64,000 nucleotides of DNA from Argopecten irradians (lineage: Eukaryota; Mollusca; Bivalvia; Pectinida; Pectinidae). Location: assembly GCF_041381155.1 (NCBI RefSeq), contig NC_091144.1, forward strand, positions 34,697,262 to 34,761,261. The letters are read 5' to 3'. Below the pieces are notes generated by a model. It worked only from the letters and a program-made list of their open reading frames with translations, had not been told where the DNA came from and did not search any database. Below are positions 34,255 through 46,450 of this stretch, piece by piece (within the stretch, counting starts at the first letter, position 1; each line of letters starts with the position of its first letter). The position numbers and the translations under genes are program-made.

Positions 34255-34871
34255 CCTTTCCGAAACGACTTTTGATTTAAAAAATGGGAACATAAAACAA
34301 GATTGATAATGTTGTAGAGCCGGAAAAGTTATTAACTTAATGTCACTACAAACTAATTATCAATTCCTAAACAATTTAATTAAAATACATTGAATGTTAA
34401 TTTTCATAATGCAGGTCGTATTATATTTCGCATCGTCGTCCTAAATACCGCTCCTTTGTGGATTATCACTGCGACAGACAGCAAAACAGCGAAATGAATC
34501 TCCACTGTAAACATACATTACGTGGATAAAACATGCAATATTGTTTGGTGCTGTAACCTTATCTTAAGTCATCAATACGTATTTTCTCTTATTATTATCG
34601 TTTTTAGTAGTTTTATTAGTTTAACATCCTATTAACAGCCAGGGTCATTTTAGGACGTGCCAGGTTTGTTGGTGGAGGAAAGCCAGAGTATCCGGAGAAA
34701 AACCACCGACCAGCGGTCATCACCTGGCAACTGCCCCACATGGGATTCAAACCGACATCCCAGAGGTGGAGGGCTTGTGGTAATATGTTAGGACATCTTA
34801 AACACTCAGCTACCTCTGTCCCCTTACTGTTTTTAAGAAACTCATTTTTAGTTTCGTAAAAGTAGGGCGGG
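34255..34871. mobile_element. TTAA MITE family E, copy 1, interrupted by a SINE
   Basis: The left end AAGCCGACTACCTTTCCG follows TTAA (34251-34254). The right end is diverged ('gtaaaagtagggcgggg'). The interior matches 43990-44392, with blocks 'atgttaattttcataa', 'gtcctaaataccgc', 'cagcaaaacagcgaaatgaa' and 'aaccttatcttaag'. A SINE sits inside at 34606-34824. The interior carries one copy of the 51-bp satellite core near 34435. Confidence 0.85.
34606..34824 (-). repeat. tRNA-derived SINE, full copy
   Basis: On minus: GGGGACAGAGGTAGCTGAGT then GTTTAAGATGTCC (A-box-like), GGTTTGAATCCC (B-box-like, near 34745), a body with GGTGGTTTTTCTCCGGATAC and GGCTTTCCTCCACC, and a tail ending ATGTTAAACTAATAAAACT. 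It is inserted in MITE family E, with a probable short target duplication of GTTTTTA type on both sides. A and B boxes are RNA polymerase III promoter elements in this class. Confidence 0.85.
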
Positions 34872-34918
34872 GTTTTTATTGGGTCGAACAAGGTAGTCAG
34901 TAACTTATATAACAGATA

Positions 34919-35645
34919 TGGACAAGCAACTTCGCTAGCCATGGGTATTAAGTCCGATTCTCTTCCTACTACCCTTGGCATATCTCACTTCAGAACAGGT
35001 GTTTTTGCTTTCAAATTTTGATTGGATGCGGCTAGGTTCAGGCATCCAATGAAAACGCAGCTTTGATATGTCAACAAAACTAACTGAAGCGATAGTATAG
35101 TGACCTACATTTGTATATTGAGGCATCAGGCATGTCATGCCTGTCAACATCAACTCCTAGCGGAGTTATATTACTATCTATTTAATCAATTAGATGTTTT
35201 ATACCAGCTAAATGAACGTCTTGGAGACGTTGTTCTCCAAACAGATTGGAAAGTACGTGTGGATTTATGTTTCACAAATCAAACAATTAAAATATATACT
35301 GGGATCTTGTTACAAAATTGGACATTGCAGAACTTCTGCATAAAACACAAAAACTGGTGTCCGAACTTACTAATAAACAAATGACTCACACACATGTTCA
35401 TCTTTGGTATTTTGAATCTGTCGCAAACAACACGCGTGTTTCATAGGGCGCTGCCATTTTTTCAACCATACAACAATGATACAAGCTTTTTAATTGGTTG
35501 CTTATTATTACCTAAATGGAAGGGGCGCAACTGCGGTGATCCAGCAGGTGGCGCAGTGCGGGAACACCCGTTCTGAAGTGAGATATGCCAAGGGTAGTAG
35601 AAAGAGAATCGGACTAATACCCTTGGCTAGTGAAGTTGATGGACA
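34919..35645. mobile_element. ~730-bp non-autonomous transposon with ~85-bp TIRs
   Basis: The left arm (34919-35006) and right arm (35562-35645) are inverted copies sharing 'gtccgattctct', 'ctactacccttggcatatct' and 'cacttcagaac'. The interior has a 94-codon open frame (35100-35384) with no recognisable domain, so I do not call a transposase. Confidence 0.85.
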
Positions 35646-38600
35646 TGCTGCCTTTCATTAATCAAATCATTCCACAAAGTAAGTCATAAATAAATTGGCA
35701 CAAGAGATCAAATAAAGAAACCTGAAGTTTTCATATTTTCAGTATTTGAGGTCAGTGAAATTGAGGCCTTACAAAGGGGAATTAAGGGGTGCTTATAGAG
35801 ATGGTGGCAGTAGTTGGAAGGAATATGATACATCAAATGTACCTGTATGTCCTTGGTTGGTATGGAAACCCCGCCATATGATACACCAGTAGTTGTCAGA
35901 CAGGACGAGATGGATAGAAATACCTTAGTTAATGTATTCAACTTTTTTTTACAATTTACATGTGAGATGGATAGAAACACATCAGTAAATGTATTCAACT
36001 TTTTTTTAACAATTTACATTTAAAGTAATTCTGTCTACCTATATACATTGTACATATACAGTAACATGGATCACAAAATATCAAATTCCCTGACATCTGA
36101 ATGAACAATTAAGGTATCAGGTCACAAGTTGGATTTGTTCTATTTTAACAATGAAACACAAAAAAGGACTTAACGAGCTTAAAATGTGGTTAGAAATATA
36201 GGGTTTTATAAGTAAAGAGTTTGTAATTTTGAAATAAAAAAAATTCCACATAAACATAAACAATAAACACAGATTAAGTTAAAGACAACATTATGGTGTA
36301 TGTTTATTGATTATGTACCTTTGATTTTTATATTAGATATGTAGTTTCCTGTCAAATATCAAAAGGATTATCTAATGTGCATCTTAATTACAAGAAGAAT
36401 AATGGTCAAATGACTGCACCCTGAAGAATTCATCCTTTGGGAAATAGTCTCTGATGACTGTGCAGTACATTGAACTTCATGTGAACATTGATAGACACAT
36501 TGGCTTATATCTATTAGTCATACTCCATCATATTGTACAATTTATAATTGATACAGTATTTGGAATGATTTCAATTTTTTTTGTGCACTATACAAATGTA
36601 GATGTACAATTCAGGCCCTGAATGAAAGTAGGCTATTTATCACCTGTAAGAAAACTGCATCTGCAGGGCCACAACATCTTATGTTTTTTTCATTAAGAAA
36701 TAATAATATGCCTAGCTAAAATACATTTAAATTGTCCCCCTTCAAGTGATGCTGGCTGGAACAGCTAGTATAAGAAATATAAACAAATTAAACTACAATA
36801 AAGGACGTATACTTATAAATCCTAGCTACAATTAATGTATAAACTGATAATGTATAAGGAAATAAAGAAAAAAGATAAATTAGGTATTACTGTTTTATAA
36901 ATCATATTAATCAAATTAATTATTAGAAGATGCAGAAGCAATATACTTCAATTATAAATACAAATCATGATTCACAAGATCACACGCATATTGCAATCCT
37001 TTCATAAGACTACATATATACATTGTGGTTAGTGTATTGGAATTGGCAAGTATCCGTTAGTTACCCTGATTTAGCCTTCACCTTGCTAATAAAAGAATAT
37101 GTCATTGGTTTAAGCCGACACACCTCCGTGATTGTGGGGCTCTTTCTGGGGTAATTCTTAAAAAAATATTTGTGCTGTACAAAATTATACTGTGCTGTCC
37201 GCGTTTCCCATGTCAGAATGATTTGAACAACATTAAAATGTATAAAATCTATTTCACGTTGCACAAATAGTCACTTGCTTGTGTATTCTGCAAATTAAAT
37301 AACGTAAATAACCCTTGTTCAGTGTTGACGAATATACGAACTGGTACCGTTATCTAAACAGACGGACAATTAAAGCAATATTTCTACTGAATATAACTTT
37401 GCCAGTATTTGTAGCTGTGACTTAAACATGGTATTTGATATATAGAACTGTTGAAAGACAAAACATATATTGGTGACGCAAGATCTCGGTGCTTTTAGGT
37501 CAATGTACTGATCAGAAATACAGATGGCCTGATCATTGTTTGACGATTAACTATTGACGTCCATCATGCGGAATGTATCGAGCACAACTCAAAAATGAGC
37601 TCAAAATAACCTTAGTTCGAAATTCAAACCAGTTTGCTGCTCAAGATACATATATGATTGACAATTACCTACCTAAGCTCAGGACTCAGTTCGATCGCTT
37701 TCCACAACACTGGGAATACACACGTGTGGTTTTTAGTCAGAGGGGAGATAACTCGAACAACAGTACTATAACAGTTAAGCCTGCACACATAGTTCACGTC
37801 TATTTACACACATTACACGAGGAACGAGACCATGTGTATAAGCCATATGAGATAGGGATATACACAATCAAAATCTGTTTGTACCAACACTATAAATTCA
37901 ACTTTATTGCTTTCTTCCATCCATACAAAATGATCGATAGCAAAACACACATATACATACCACACAAAAACAACACATATTAAACATTTACAAGCCTGCT
38001 TTTCTGTTTTTATTTAGAAGACAAGAGTCGTATCAAATTTTCAGATGATGATTAATTACACATTTACATGTATGACTATTAACTAAAAAAAAATATTCCC
38101 GCAGAGGACAGGGAAGCTTTTTTACCCTACCCGCCTTAATATTTCTAAACTGTGGTTGCTAATTCGCAATTTTGCTAGCAATTTTCCTACTTTATATGAA
38201 ACCTACGTCAGCTACAAACAAACAAATAATGATATGAAAAATGATTATTTAACAAAAGCAACATTCTTACAGTATTCCATCTATAGTGAGTAATAGAGAA
38301 AATGTTTAAAGAAACCTTTCTACATGTATTATAAATCTTATTGTTCAATTTGCTTCATGAGACATTATTTATGAGCTTAATACCAAAAATAATTATCACA
38401 TTATCTAACTATTGAAAAACACATGATTAAGAACAAAATAGTATCAGTATCATTCATTCAGTAAGAGTGCTCTAGGAATGCTTCAAAACACGGTCAGTAA
38501 AGGAATCTAGCTAGTGTTTTGTATGTATGTACATATATTGTTCATAAAATACACTTTGCGTCTTCCAACGACCCAATTTCATGACAACATGGGATCACAC

Positions 38601-39289
38601 CAATTAGCTATAGCAACGATGGCACCAGTAGGTCCGAATGATTTAGCAAAGTACATATTTGTAGATAGACCTGACTGGGTAATTGATTGCTCAAGAATAT
38701 TGGCAACAGTTTGACTAGACCTTTGTAAGGTGCATTTAACGCAATAAACACTTGAGAGTCACATTTGTTTTGGGGTTGATGAGACTTTGTACGTCGAATA
38801 TGTACGGATCAGAATTGGGTGGTACAATTATATTAAATCCTGACTATGTGGTGTCTTTTTTGATACCACGAAATGTTATTGACAGCTAAAGATCTGTCAT
38901 CATTAAACGTCAATTGATCCTCTTTAAAAATAAACTGTTCCACAGAGAGACTCCCCGATTCAAATTTGACTACTTTCGGAGAAATATCAGAAATGTCTTA
39001 ACATGGCCACTGATATAAAGCAAGTAGTGTTAAACTTTTTGTCGTAACTGTTTGACAGATACTTTATCGTTGTGGCTCCATGGAGTGAAAAGTCTGTAGA
39101 ACGGCTCCACTGGCATAACTTTTAGAATGAGTAAAAGGTTGATAATAAGTTCCCGACTCCACGCGAGCCTGCACCAGTCTATCGATATCACGGTCATGGG
39201 CAACATTGTTGTTGTTGTTGATGATGAGATGGTTGTCTGTCCCACGAAGCTTCGGCAGAATAGGACTTTATAGTTCCGTCATTGGTGGA
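35646..39289. other. Non-coding AT-rich stretch upstream of OAT
   Basis: No supportable gene. A 57-bp tandem duplication ('gatggatagaaa...gtattcaacttttttt') lies at 35908-36020. The 136-codon open frame at 37573-37983 has no signal peptide, domain or splice context. The OAT promoter and first non-coding exon could lie here or nearer 33.8 kb but are not visible. Confidence 0.5.
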
Positions 39290-40085
39290 GGAGTTCAAGG
39301 TGACAAAGGTCAGGCAGTTACTCGTGCTGAGGGACAGTCGGGATGTCAAGGTAAGAGAGGCATTAATTAACATCAGAACAGGACGTAAATTGTCAGTAAA
39401 GAAGACTATGGAAGGGGCAGAGTCACAACTATAACATGGGGACATCGTTGGAACAGTAGCTTTGGGTAGGCAAGGGCTTGGAGTGACAACAGGGAACAAG
39501 TAGAGGACATCTAACCAGGAGCAGAGGGGACATCTTGCTCAGAAGGAAGTTCGTGCAATGGAATGGACGTCACGAATGGTTAGAGCCACAGGTATGAAGA
39601 AGCAAGGAAATTGGCTGAACTGAGAAGGCGCCCGCCAAAAGAAATTGTCATGGAATGACATTTGGTGCATGGAGCCCCAGAGGCTGCAATTTCAACCAAA
39701 GTCTGTCTGTCAGACTGTCAACAACGAGGATGGAGATTGTGGTGTCTTCCTGTAAAGGTTGGTTGTCGTGGTTTCGTTGGGCAGTTTATGTGGAGGGCCC
39801 TGCGGATCATCGGCATCACTGGCATAGAGAGAAGAAGATTGATAGGGCGACTCTGCAGAGAGGCTGAGGTGGCATCAATGTGGCTGTGGAAGAAGAGAGA
39901 GGAACAGTGGAGAGGACAACACCAGCAATATATACTAGCGGACAGCTGAGTGGTTTCGGACTGGGACCTGATCACCTAAGTCGACGGACCTCCGCAGGTT
40001 TTAGTGAACAGCGCCGAAACAACCAAGGAAGGAGAATTCACCTGACGACGGGACCATGACGCATCAGTACCATCCAAGATGTATA
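39290..40085 (+). pseudogene. Degenerate retroelement C-terminal region with internal deletion
   Basis: In shifting plus frames I read DSRDVKVREALINIRTGRKL, GDIVGTVALGRQGLG, VRAMEWTSRMVRATGMKKQG, KKLSWNDIWCMEPQRLQFQ and then PVKVGCRGFVGQFMWRALRI and EVASMWLWKKREEQW. These are consecutive landmarks of the C-terminal region of a reverse transcriptase-like retroelement protein common in mollusc and cnidarian genomes. The Cys/His segment normally between the last two blocks is missing, so there is an internal deletion, and stops interrupt the frame. No catalytic RT core is left. Confidence 0.7.
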
Positions 40086-40089
40086 TAGG

Positions 40090-40382
40090 TAACTTTCTTC
40101 AGTTAAAAAAGTTACCTACTGTACACCATTACCACCATTGAAAAGTTTGAGCTTCTAATTTGACTTCCAAATAAAAATTAAAAATTAAAAATGAAAAAAT
40201 AATTGCATGCCGAAATCGCACAATATGGAATGAAGTACTGATTGCGCATGCACCAAAGACAAAACAGATTATTTCATATATTTTTTTTTATGTTAATGAG
40301 ACATACATACACGATTAAACGCCAATTATTGTTAAAATGATGAATGTCATTTTATTATACTCTATCGGCGGTGGAGCATCTG
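40090..40382 (+). mobile_element. MITE family A, copy 4 (left end missing)
   Basis: Contains 'ttcttcagttaaaaaagttac', 'accattaccaccattgaaaa', 'atggaatgaagtactgattgcgcatgcacc' and the right terminus CGGCGGTGGAGCATCT. The left terminal repeat is absent. It directly abuts the degenerate retroelement. Confidence 0.85.
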
Positions 40383-41487
40383 TATATGCTCTTGAAAACA
40401 ATGTAATTTTCCACGTACCACATCTATAACACTAGTTTCGGGGCGATGACTGCGAGGATTGTGGCCTGATGGATGACATCGAGTGTCCCTGGTGCTTTGT
40501 AATCATTGTTTGGCAAGCGTCGTTGGGTGCAAATGTCCATCTCCGGTGTGCCGTTAAGTTATATAATTAGGAAGCTTAAGGTACATGGTTCGTTTACGAT
40601 ACGGAAATGGCGTCTGGTACGCAGTGTTGTTTCGGCATGTCGTAAATATTTCTGACGTCTTCAAGAGCATTTGTGGCAACGATCTTGGTCTTCCAATGAT
40701 GGGGTTCGCTGAGGTTTCCGGGATCTTGCACGTTACTCGACTTACAAAACTTAATCAGGCAAGTTACTCCGAATTCTCACACCAATTTTCATAGGAATAT
40801 GTCTGCTGTGTATAGTTGATTGTTTGTTTTCGGACCGTTGATATTGTGTTTAATTAGAAGGACACAAAACAGAGAGTTCGAATGGCTTGTACTCGTGTCT
40901 TGTACTGTTAATTTAAATTTTGTTTTCATGTTATAAATACACAAAATAATGGCACATTGGTTAGAAAGTAAATTTAAGTTCGCTGAAATTGGTAATACAA
41001 TGTAGACACTGTATATTATGTCCGTAGATGGTAATCCATCAGTAAGTCCAAAGTGGCACACTTATTGCTCTCTATTTGGAAATCCAAATTTGAAAATATG
41101 TTATAAATGTCTGATGGTGGACCCTCGCCCCTTGAAAATATCGACAAAAGAAACACTTTTAGTGACACGTTAAGAATTGAGCATCATAACAATTGGTAGT
41201 CATTCCACAAAGAAATTGACTTATACCGTATGGTAGATATGAATAATTAACTATCAAACTATCAATTAAATTACAAATTATGTTAGAACAATGAAAATTT
41301 TGGTTATGATAAGATAACTATATCATCAACCTGTTCACATAATAATCATTACTTGATATTTTTACAGTTCTCAAAAAGAAATGGGATTTTCGCGATGCAT
41401 TTTTTGTCTGTATGTGGCTTCAGACGATGACCAAGTTTTAGTCGCTCGCAGTAGATTGTAAGACAGAAATCAAATGAGTTCGCCATT
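40383..41487. other. Non-coding stretch
   Basis: No supportable gene. The open frames at 40585-40794 and 41061-40789 lack recognisable features. Confidence 0.5.
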
Positions 41488-41663
41488 GTACGGAAGCGTA
41501 TTAGGCTCACGTACGAAAATATTTTTCAGGATAACGAAAATGTTTTATTTGGCGGCCGCCATATAATTATCTGGTGGCCGCCATTTAGTTATTTGGCGGC
41601 CGCCACTTAATTTATCTGGCGGCCACCACTATTTTCGTACGTGAGCCTAATACACTTCCGTAC
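41488..41663. mobile_element. 176-bp MITE with NotI-like palindromic core
   Basis: Near-perfect inverted ends GTACGGAAGYGTATTAGGCT continue through 'cacgtacgaaaata' (about 34 bp each side), flanked by CATT on both sides (41484-41487 and 41664-41667). The core is four tandem units of about 24 bp with GGCGGCCGCCA, each itself a palindrome. A GC-rich island in AT-rich surroundings. Non-coding. Confidence 0.88.
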
Positions 41664-42614
41664 CATTGTCAGGCATGATTGTGTTACGATGGTAAACAAC
41701 CACATTTCAGTCAGTCAATTTTCCGTGAACTAAAGCATTTTACGATTTAACATGCTTCTGGTACGTAATTAATTATTATCTTAATTATATTTCTAGTTCA
41801 TATCATTTGTTTTTAACACGCGTACGCTGCCTTAGATGATTCTGGTGTACAATATAACTTTACCAAACCGACGATTTTCACATGTGAATTACGACGTATT
41901 GATACGTCTCATCGGATTGCATTTTACGATTGAACGTTGAATATCTGACACGTACTTATATTCAATTTCATTATATTTCCAATGTATATTATATCTTCTA
42001 AACGTTTTTTTCTGCGATTTAAAACTGTCCTAACCGACGTGAAATACATATACCTACGGTGGGTTGTTTTTTTTCAAAACATCGTCTGATTTTGATTTTG
42101 TCCACATGTTAAAATCATGGTAGCTGCAGAAAAAAGCTTGAAAAATTGTGTAATATCATGAATTTTGGTAATTAAATTCAGAAAATCTATAGAACACCTG
42201 TCTGGCGTACACTTAAAATTTTTCTATTGCCTTGCATAAATCAGTTTCAGCAGTTTTATGATTACGTAATCAAAATGTGTTGATGCAGCGGCTTTTCATG
42301 CCATACTTATATAAATCTAGTTTTTTTTTGAATTATACATTTTAAATGAAACTGCTGCAATAAAATCCATATAATACATGCATGTGCATTGAACGGAACC
42401 CCGCCTAAGATGGAATATGGCTAATTTAAATACATGTTGACAAGTTATGTAAGTTATCATATCTAGAACTATCTCAATAATGTTTGCAATTATTGTGACT
42501 CATGCACTATTTACATGTAGGTGACAAAGAGGTTACGTGCATTGTAAAAATTTAACACCTCACTGCTCTGTATCCACCAGAGCTGGTTAATTAATGCTTC
42601 TTTGCACAACTATA
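41664..42614. other. Non-coding AT-rich stretch
   Basis: No supportable gene or element. Confidence 0.5.
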
Positions 42615-42884
42615 CCACAGGGATCTGAGAATAAGTTACAGATTACATGATAATGGACCCACCATAGTGCCATAAGACCATTTTTAGGCGTTTTAGGGGT
42701 CTAGATAAAATATTGGTGAAAAAACATACTCTACATAGTACTATATACGTGTATAATACTATGTAGAGTTTGAGTTTTACCGGGTTTTTTTTTATCTAGA
42801 TCCCTAAAACGCCTAAAATGGTCTTAGGACATTCTGGTGGGTCCATAATTATATAATTTGTAACTAATTCTCAGATCCCTTTGG
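42615..42884. mobile_element. 270-bp palindromic MITE family B
   Basis: The two halves are near-complete inverted copies, from CCACAGGGATCTGAGAATAA at left to the inverse at 42884, with matching 'aagaccatttttaggcgtttt' and 'tctacatagtactatata' near the centre (about 42745). A transcript would fold into one long hairpin. A half copy is at 20515-20633. Confidence 0.88.
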
Positions 42885-43989
42885 ACTATACTGGAGATGT
42901 TGATGTTGTGAAAACGTAAAAATTAGACAAACTTTTTGAAAAACAGTTTGAGTCTGCTAGAATAATTACTGGTCTACCGTCTCATGCTAGCATACATTCA
43001 CTATATTTGGAAAGCGGTCTAAAGCCAAATACGATTTATCAATATCTCTACCATCTGGTCTGTAGCAAATTTTGTCAAAAATTACATTTCTATTTTTAGT
43101 AGATTTTTTTCACGCAGCGATTTTAAGAAATGGCCTATTTGGCGGCAATTGTTTTTTTAAATTGTGTTTTTTTTTTGTCTTTGAGTAGAGCCACCGTTTT
43201 CCCATTTTTTACTTAAATTGTTTTTACTTAAATCATCACCGCGTCAGCATTTTTAGCTGTATCGAGTTAATTTTTGCTGTGAATCTTCACTGGGTTCATG
43301 TTAATTAAAATATTGAACATCAATGTGTGAAATGATACACTTTTGTCACTTTATTTCTACCTTTAATGGTAATTTGAGCACTTTTATTTTTTAGTCAAAA
43401 ATATTGAAAAATAACAAATATTTAAACGAGGCAAAAAAGTAAGCACACGGACCCCCCCCCCCCCCCCCCCCCCCCCCCCATTTTTCTGCCTGATTTAGAA
43501 AGAACAACCCTTTCCCTATTGAAATGCAAACTATTGACAAAAGTTTAATACCAGAACTTTTTCTATAAAGGGTTAAATTTGACAAAAATGGCTGGAAATG
43601 GTGCATTTTGGAGCTCAAAATCAAGGGGTAGGGGTAGCATATGTTGTTATTTTGAGAAAAAATATGACTCTTATTAATCATATCTGGTATATCTTTAATG
43701 AAGACTACTTGAAAATGAATTCTACAACCATCCATACATATCAAACACCTCATTAGGGAATTGTGGCTTTAAATGTTATTGTATATGGTTAAAACGGCTA
43801 AATTCCAATAAAATCCACTTTTTTGTCATTTTGGTATCTTTGAGTGACAATAGCTCTAAAACGAGCACACCGACAGATGTTTTTTCTTCAATTTTCTTTC
43901 ATGGTATGAACTCCTTTTTCCAAAAATCTATATGAGAAAAAAAGTTAAATACAAGAAAATTTTGACTTCTCAGAGGAGTACATCCTTAA
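42885..43989. other. Non-coding AT-rich stretch with a C28 run
   Basis: No supportable gene. The open frame at 43753-43391 has no domain and runs through the homopolymer. Confidence 0.5.
43452..43479. repeat. C28 homopolymer
   Basis: 28 consecutive C (G-run on minus). Its true length may be uncertain because of sequencing limits. Confidence 0.95.
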
Positions 43990-44392
43990 AGGCCCGCTAC
44001 CTTTCCTAAACAGCTTTTAATTTTTAAAATGGGAATGTGAAACGAGATCGATAAGTTTATAGAGTCGCAGGAGTTATTAACTTGCCGTTAATACTACACT
44101 CATCATCATCATGGGGAAAAAAATAATCAAAAAACATAAGATGTTAATTTTCATAACGCGAGTCGTTTAATGTTTCCCGCCGTCATCCTAAATACAGCGT
44201 GGTAGTTGAATATTACCGCGCCAGCGGCAAAACAGCGAAATGAAGCTTCACATTTAGCATAGATTACGGAGGGAATCTTGCAATTATTTGGTTTTGTAAT
44301 CTTATCTTAAGCCATCAATGCACATTTTCTGTTGTTATTAGGATTAGTTGTTTTTAAGAAAATTAAAAATTGTTTTGGAAAGGTAGTGGGCG
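43990..44392. mobile_element. 403-bp TTAA MITE family E, copy 2
   Basis: TTAA at 43986-43989 and 44393-44396. Inverted ends are GGCCCGCTACCTTTCC and CGCCCACTACCTTTCC, with matching A/T-rich continuation. It is the uninterrupted relative of 34255-34871. It carries one copy of a sequence close to the 51-bp satellite unit (GTCATCCTAAATACAGCG, 44175 onward). Confidence 0.9.
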
Positions 44393-45048
44393 TTAACCCT
44401 ACAACACCCTTAAATAAATTATCGACACATCGTTGATGTTAGATTGTAACGAATATTTCTTGACTAATAAAAATTATTACATGCAATGTATTCTCCCCGT
44501 TTCAAGAGATAGTTAATTTTTCTCATGATAATGCCCACGCAGCGAACTGTGAAGTAATAAAAGCACTAAATTGGACATATCTAACATGCAATGTCAACAA
44601 ACATGTAACACTCAACAAAGAAATGTATACCGAGATAACGATAATTGGACATGAAAACATGTTATGTTAATTTTCCCAGTAGTATGCTTCAGTTGGATCG
44701 CATGTACATAGGTTTGTGTTCATTGATATGAGATTTTATGAAGCTCGTCTTTATTTCTGTTGCCAAAGCTCGCGAACAAGACTCGTTTTATAAAATCTCT
44801 TACCACACGATACGCCTGATATCCAGTGATTTCACTCATACACTATATCTGCATTTTTAAAATGTCTTAGACTAGTTACATAAAATTTCATATGAAACTT
44901 TTTGTACAATGTACACACACACACACACACACACACAACACACACATATATATATATTTCTACTGTTGAGTATAAATTCATCAATTATATAAACACTAAG
45001 AATGAAGTCACTAAATTATTTCATAATACTTTTACTAAAAGTAAATCC
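44393..45048. other. Non-coding stretch with CA and TA microsatellite
   Basis: No supportable gene. (CA)n at 44912-44946 followed by a short (TA)n. Confidence 0.55.
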
Positions 45049-46450
45049 GAACAAGAGGCCCAAGGGTCTTAACGGTCGTCTGACTTCCTTGGCAATAGTC
45101 CTATAGGAAATTAATCAGATATGGTGTCGTGGTAGCCATCTTGGATTTGGGTTCAACCAGAGATGTAACAACTGAACACTTTATCAATGTCATAACAGGA
45201 TCATTTCAGACAGAAATGTGTTTTCAAAATGGCAGCTGTGGCGGCCATCTTGGATTTCGAATCAAACCGAAAAATAACAACAACTTGTCGGGACCATGTC
45301 AGGATCATTTCAAGTCAGTTTCAGCTAAATTGCACAGGCACAGCTTGAGAAGAAATTCAAAATACATTTTCAATATGGCGGCTGTAGCGGTCATTTTTAA
45401 TTTCGGAACCATCCGAAAAATAACAACACTTTATCAGGACCATGTCAGGATCATTTCAAGTAAGTTTCCGCTAAATCGCATCAGTAGAACTGGAGAGAAG
45501 AAGTTCAAAATGCGTTTTCAAGATGGTGGCTGTGGCGGCAATTTAATATTTCGAATCCACCCGAAAAATCGTAACAATTTGTCGGGAACATGTCAGGATT
45601 ATGTCATGCAAGTTTCAGCTAAATTGCACTAGTATAGTTTGAGAAGAAGTTCAAAATGTGTTTTCAAGATGGCGGCTGGTTCGGCCATCTTGGATTTCGG
45701 ATCGACCCGAAAATTAAGAACAATTTGTCGGGAACTTGTCAGGATCATTCATCCAAGTTTCAGCTAAATCGCAGTGGTACAATCTGAAAAGAAGGTCAAA
45801 ATGTTTTATTCAAGATGGATGCTGTTTCGGCCATCTCGGATTCGGATCGACCCGAAAAAAATAACAACACTTTGTCGGGACCATGTCAGGTTCATTTTAT
45901 GCAAGTTTCAACTAAATTACATTGGTATAATTTGATAAGAAGTTCAAACTGAGTTTTTAAGATGGCGGCTGTGGCGATTATCTTCGATTTGGGACCGACC
46001 CCAAAAAAACCACTTTGTCGGGACCATATCAGGATCATTTCAGCCAACTTTCAGCTAAAGCGCACCAGTAGAACTTGAGAAGAAGTTCAAAATAGGGTTT
46101 CAAGAAGGCGGCTGTAGCGGCCATCTTTTATTTCAGATCAACCCGAAAACAACAATACTTGGTCTGTACCATATCAGACTCATTTCAGGCAAGTTTCAGC
46201 TAAATCGCACCGGTAGAACTTAAAGTTCAAAATGTGTTTTCAAGATGGTGGCTGTAGCGGCCATCTTGGATTTCGGATCGACCCGAAAAATAACAACATT
46301 TGGTCGAGACCATGTCAGGTTCATTTTAAGCAAGTTTCAACTAATTTGAGAAGATGTTCAAAATGTGAAAAGTTAACGCACGGCGTACGGCGAACGACGG
46401 ACGAAACATAATGACTATATGTCATTCTGACTCTTTAAGTCATATGACCT
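45049..46450. repeat. ~147-bp hairpin-unit tandem array
   Basis: Starts AACAAGAGGCCCAAGGGTCT, then has about eight or nine units of roughly 147 bp. Each contains CAAGATGGCGGCTG...GCCATCTTGGATTTC (an inverted pair), 'gacccgaaaaataacaac', 'ttgtcgggaccatgtcaggatcattt' and 'caagtttcagctaaatcgca'. It closes with a CGGCGTACGGCGAACGACGG block. The 167-codon frame in it (45129-45632) reads through repeats and is not a gene. A truncated inverted copy is at 54285-54510. Confidence 0.88.

Noticed and set aside
34606..34824. Functional tRNA gene
   Set aside because: A- and B-box-like sequences are present, but the body and tail are SINE and no cloverleaf with an acceptor stem can be drawn.
34616..35153. 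Open frames at 34616-34981 and 34935-35153
   Set aside because: They run through the SINE, the MITE end and the TIR of the 730-bp element.
37573..37983. 136-codon open frame upstream of OAT
   Set aside because: No signal peptide, domain, splice context or codon pattern that I can support. A length of this size can occur by chance in 64 kb.
45129..45632. 167-codon frame over the 147-bp array
   Set aside because: Reads through repeat units with degenerate spacing. The sequence repeats elsewhere as non-coding DNA.
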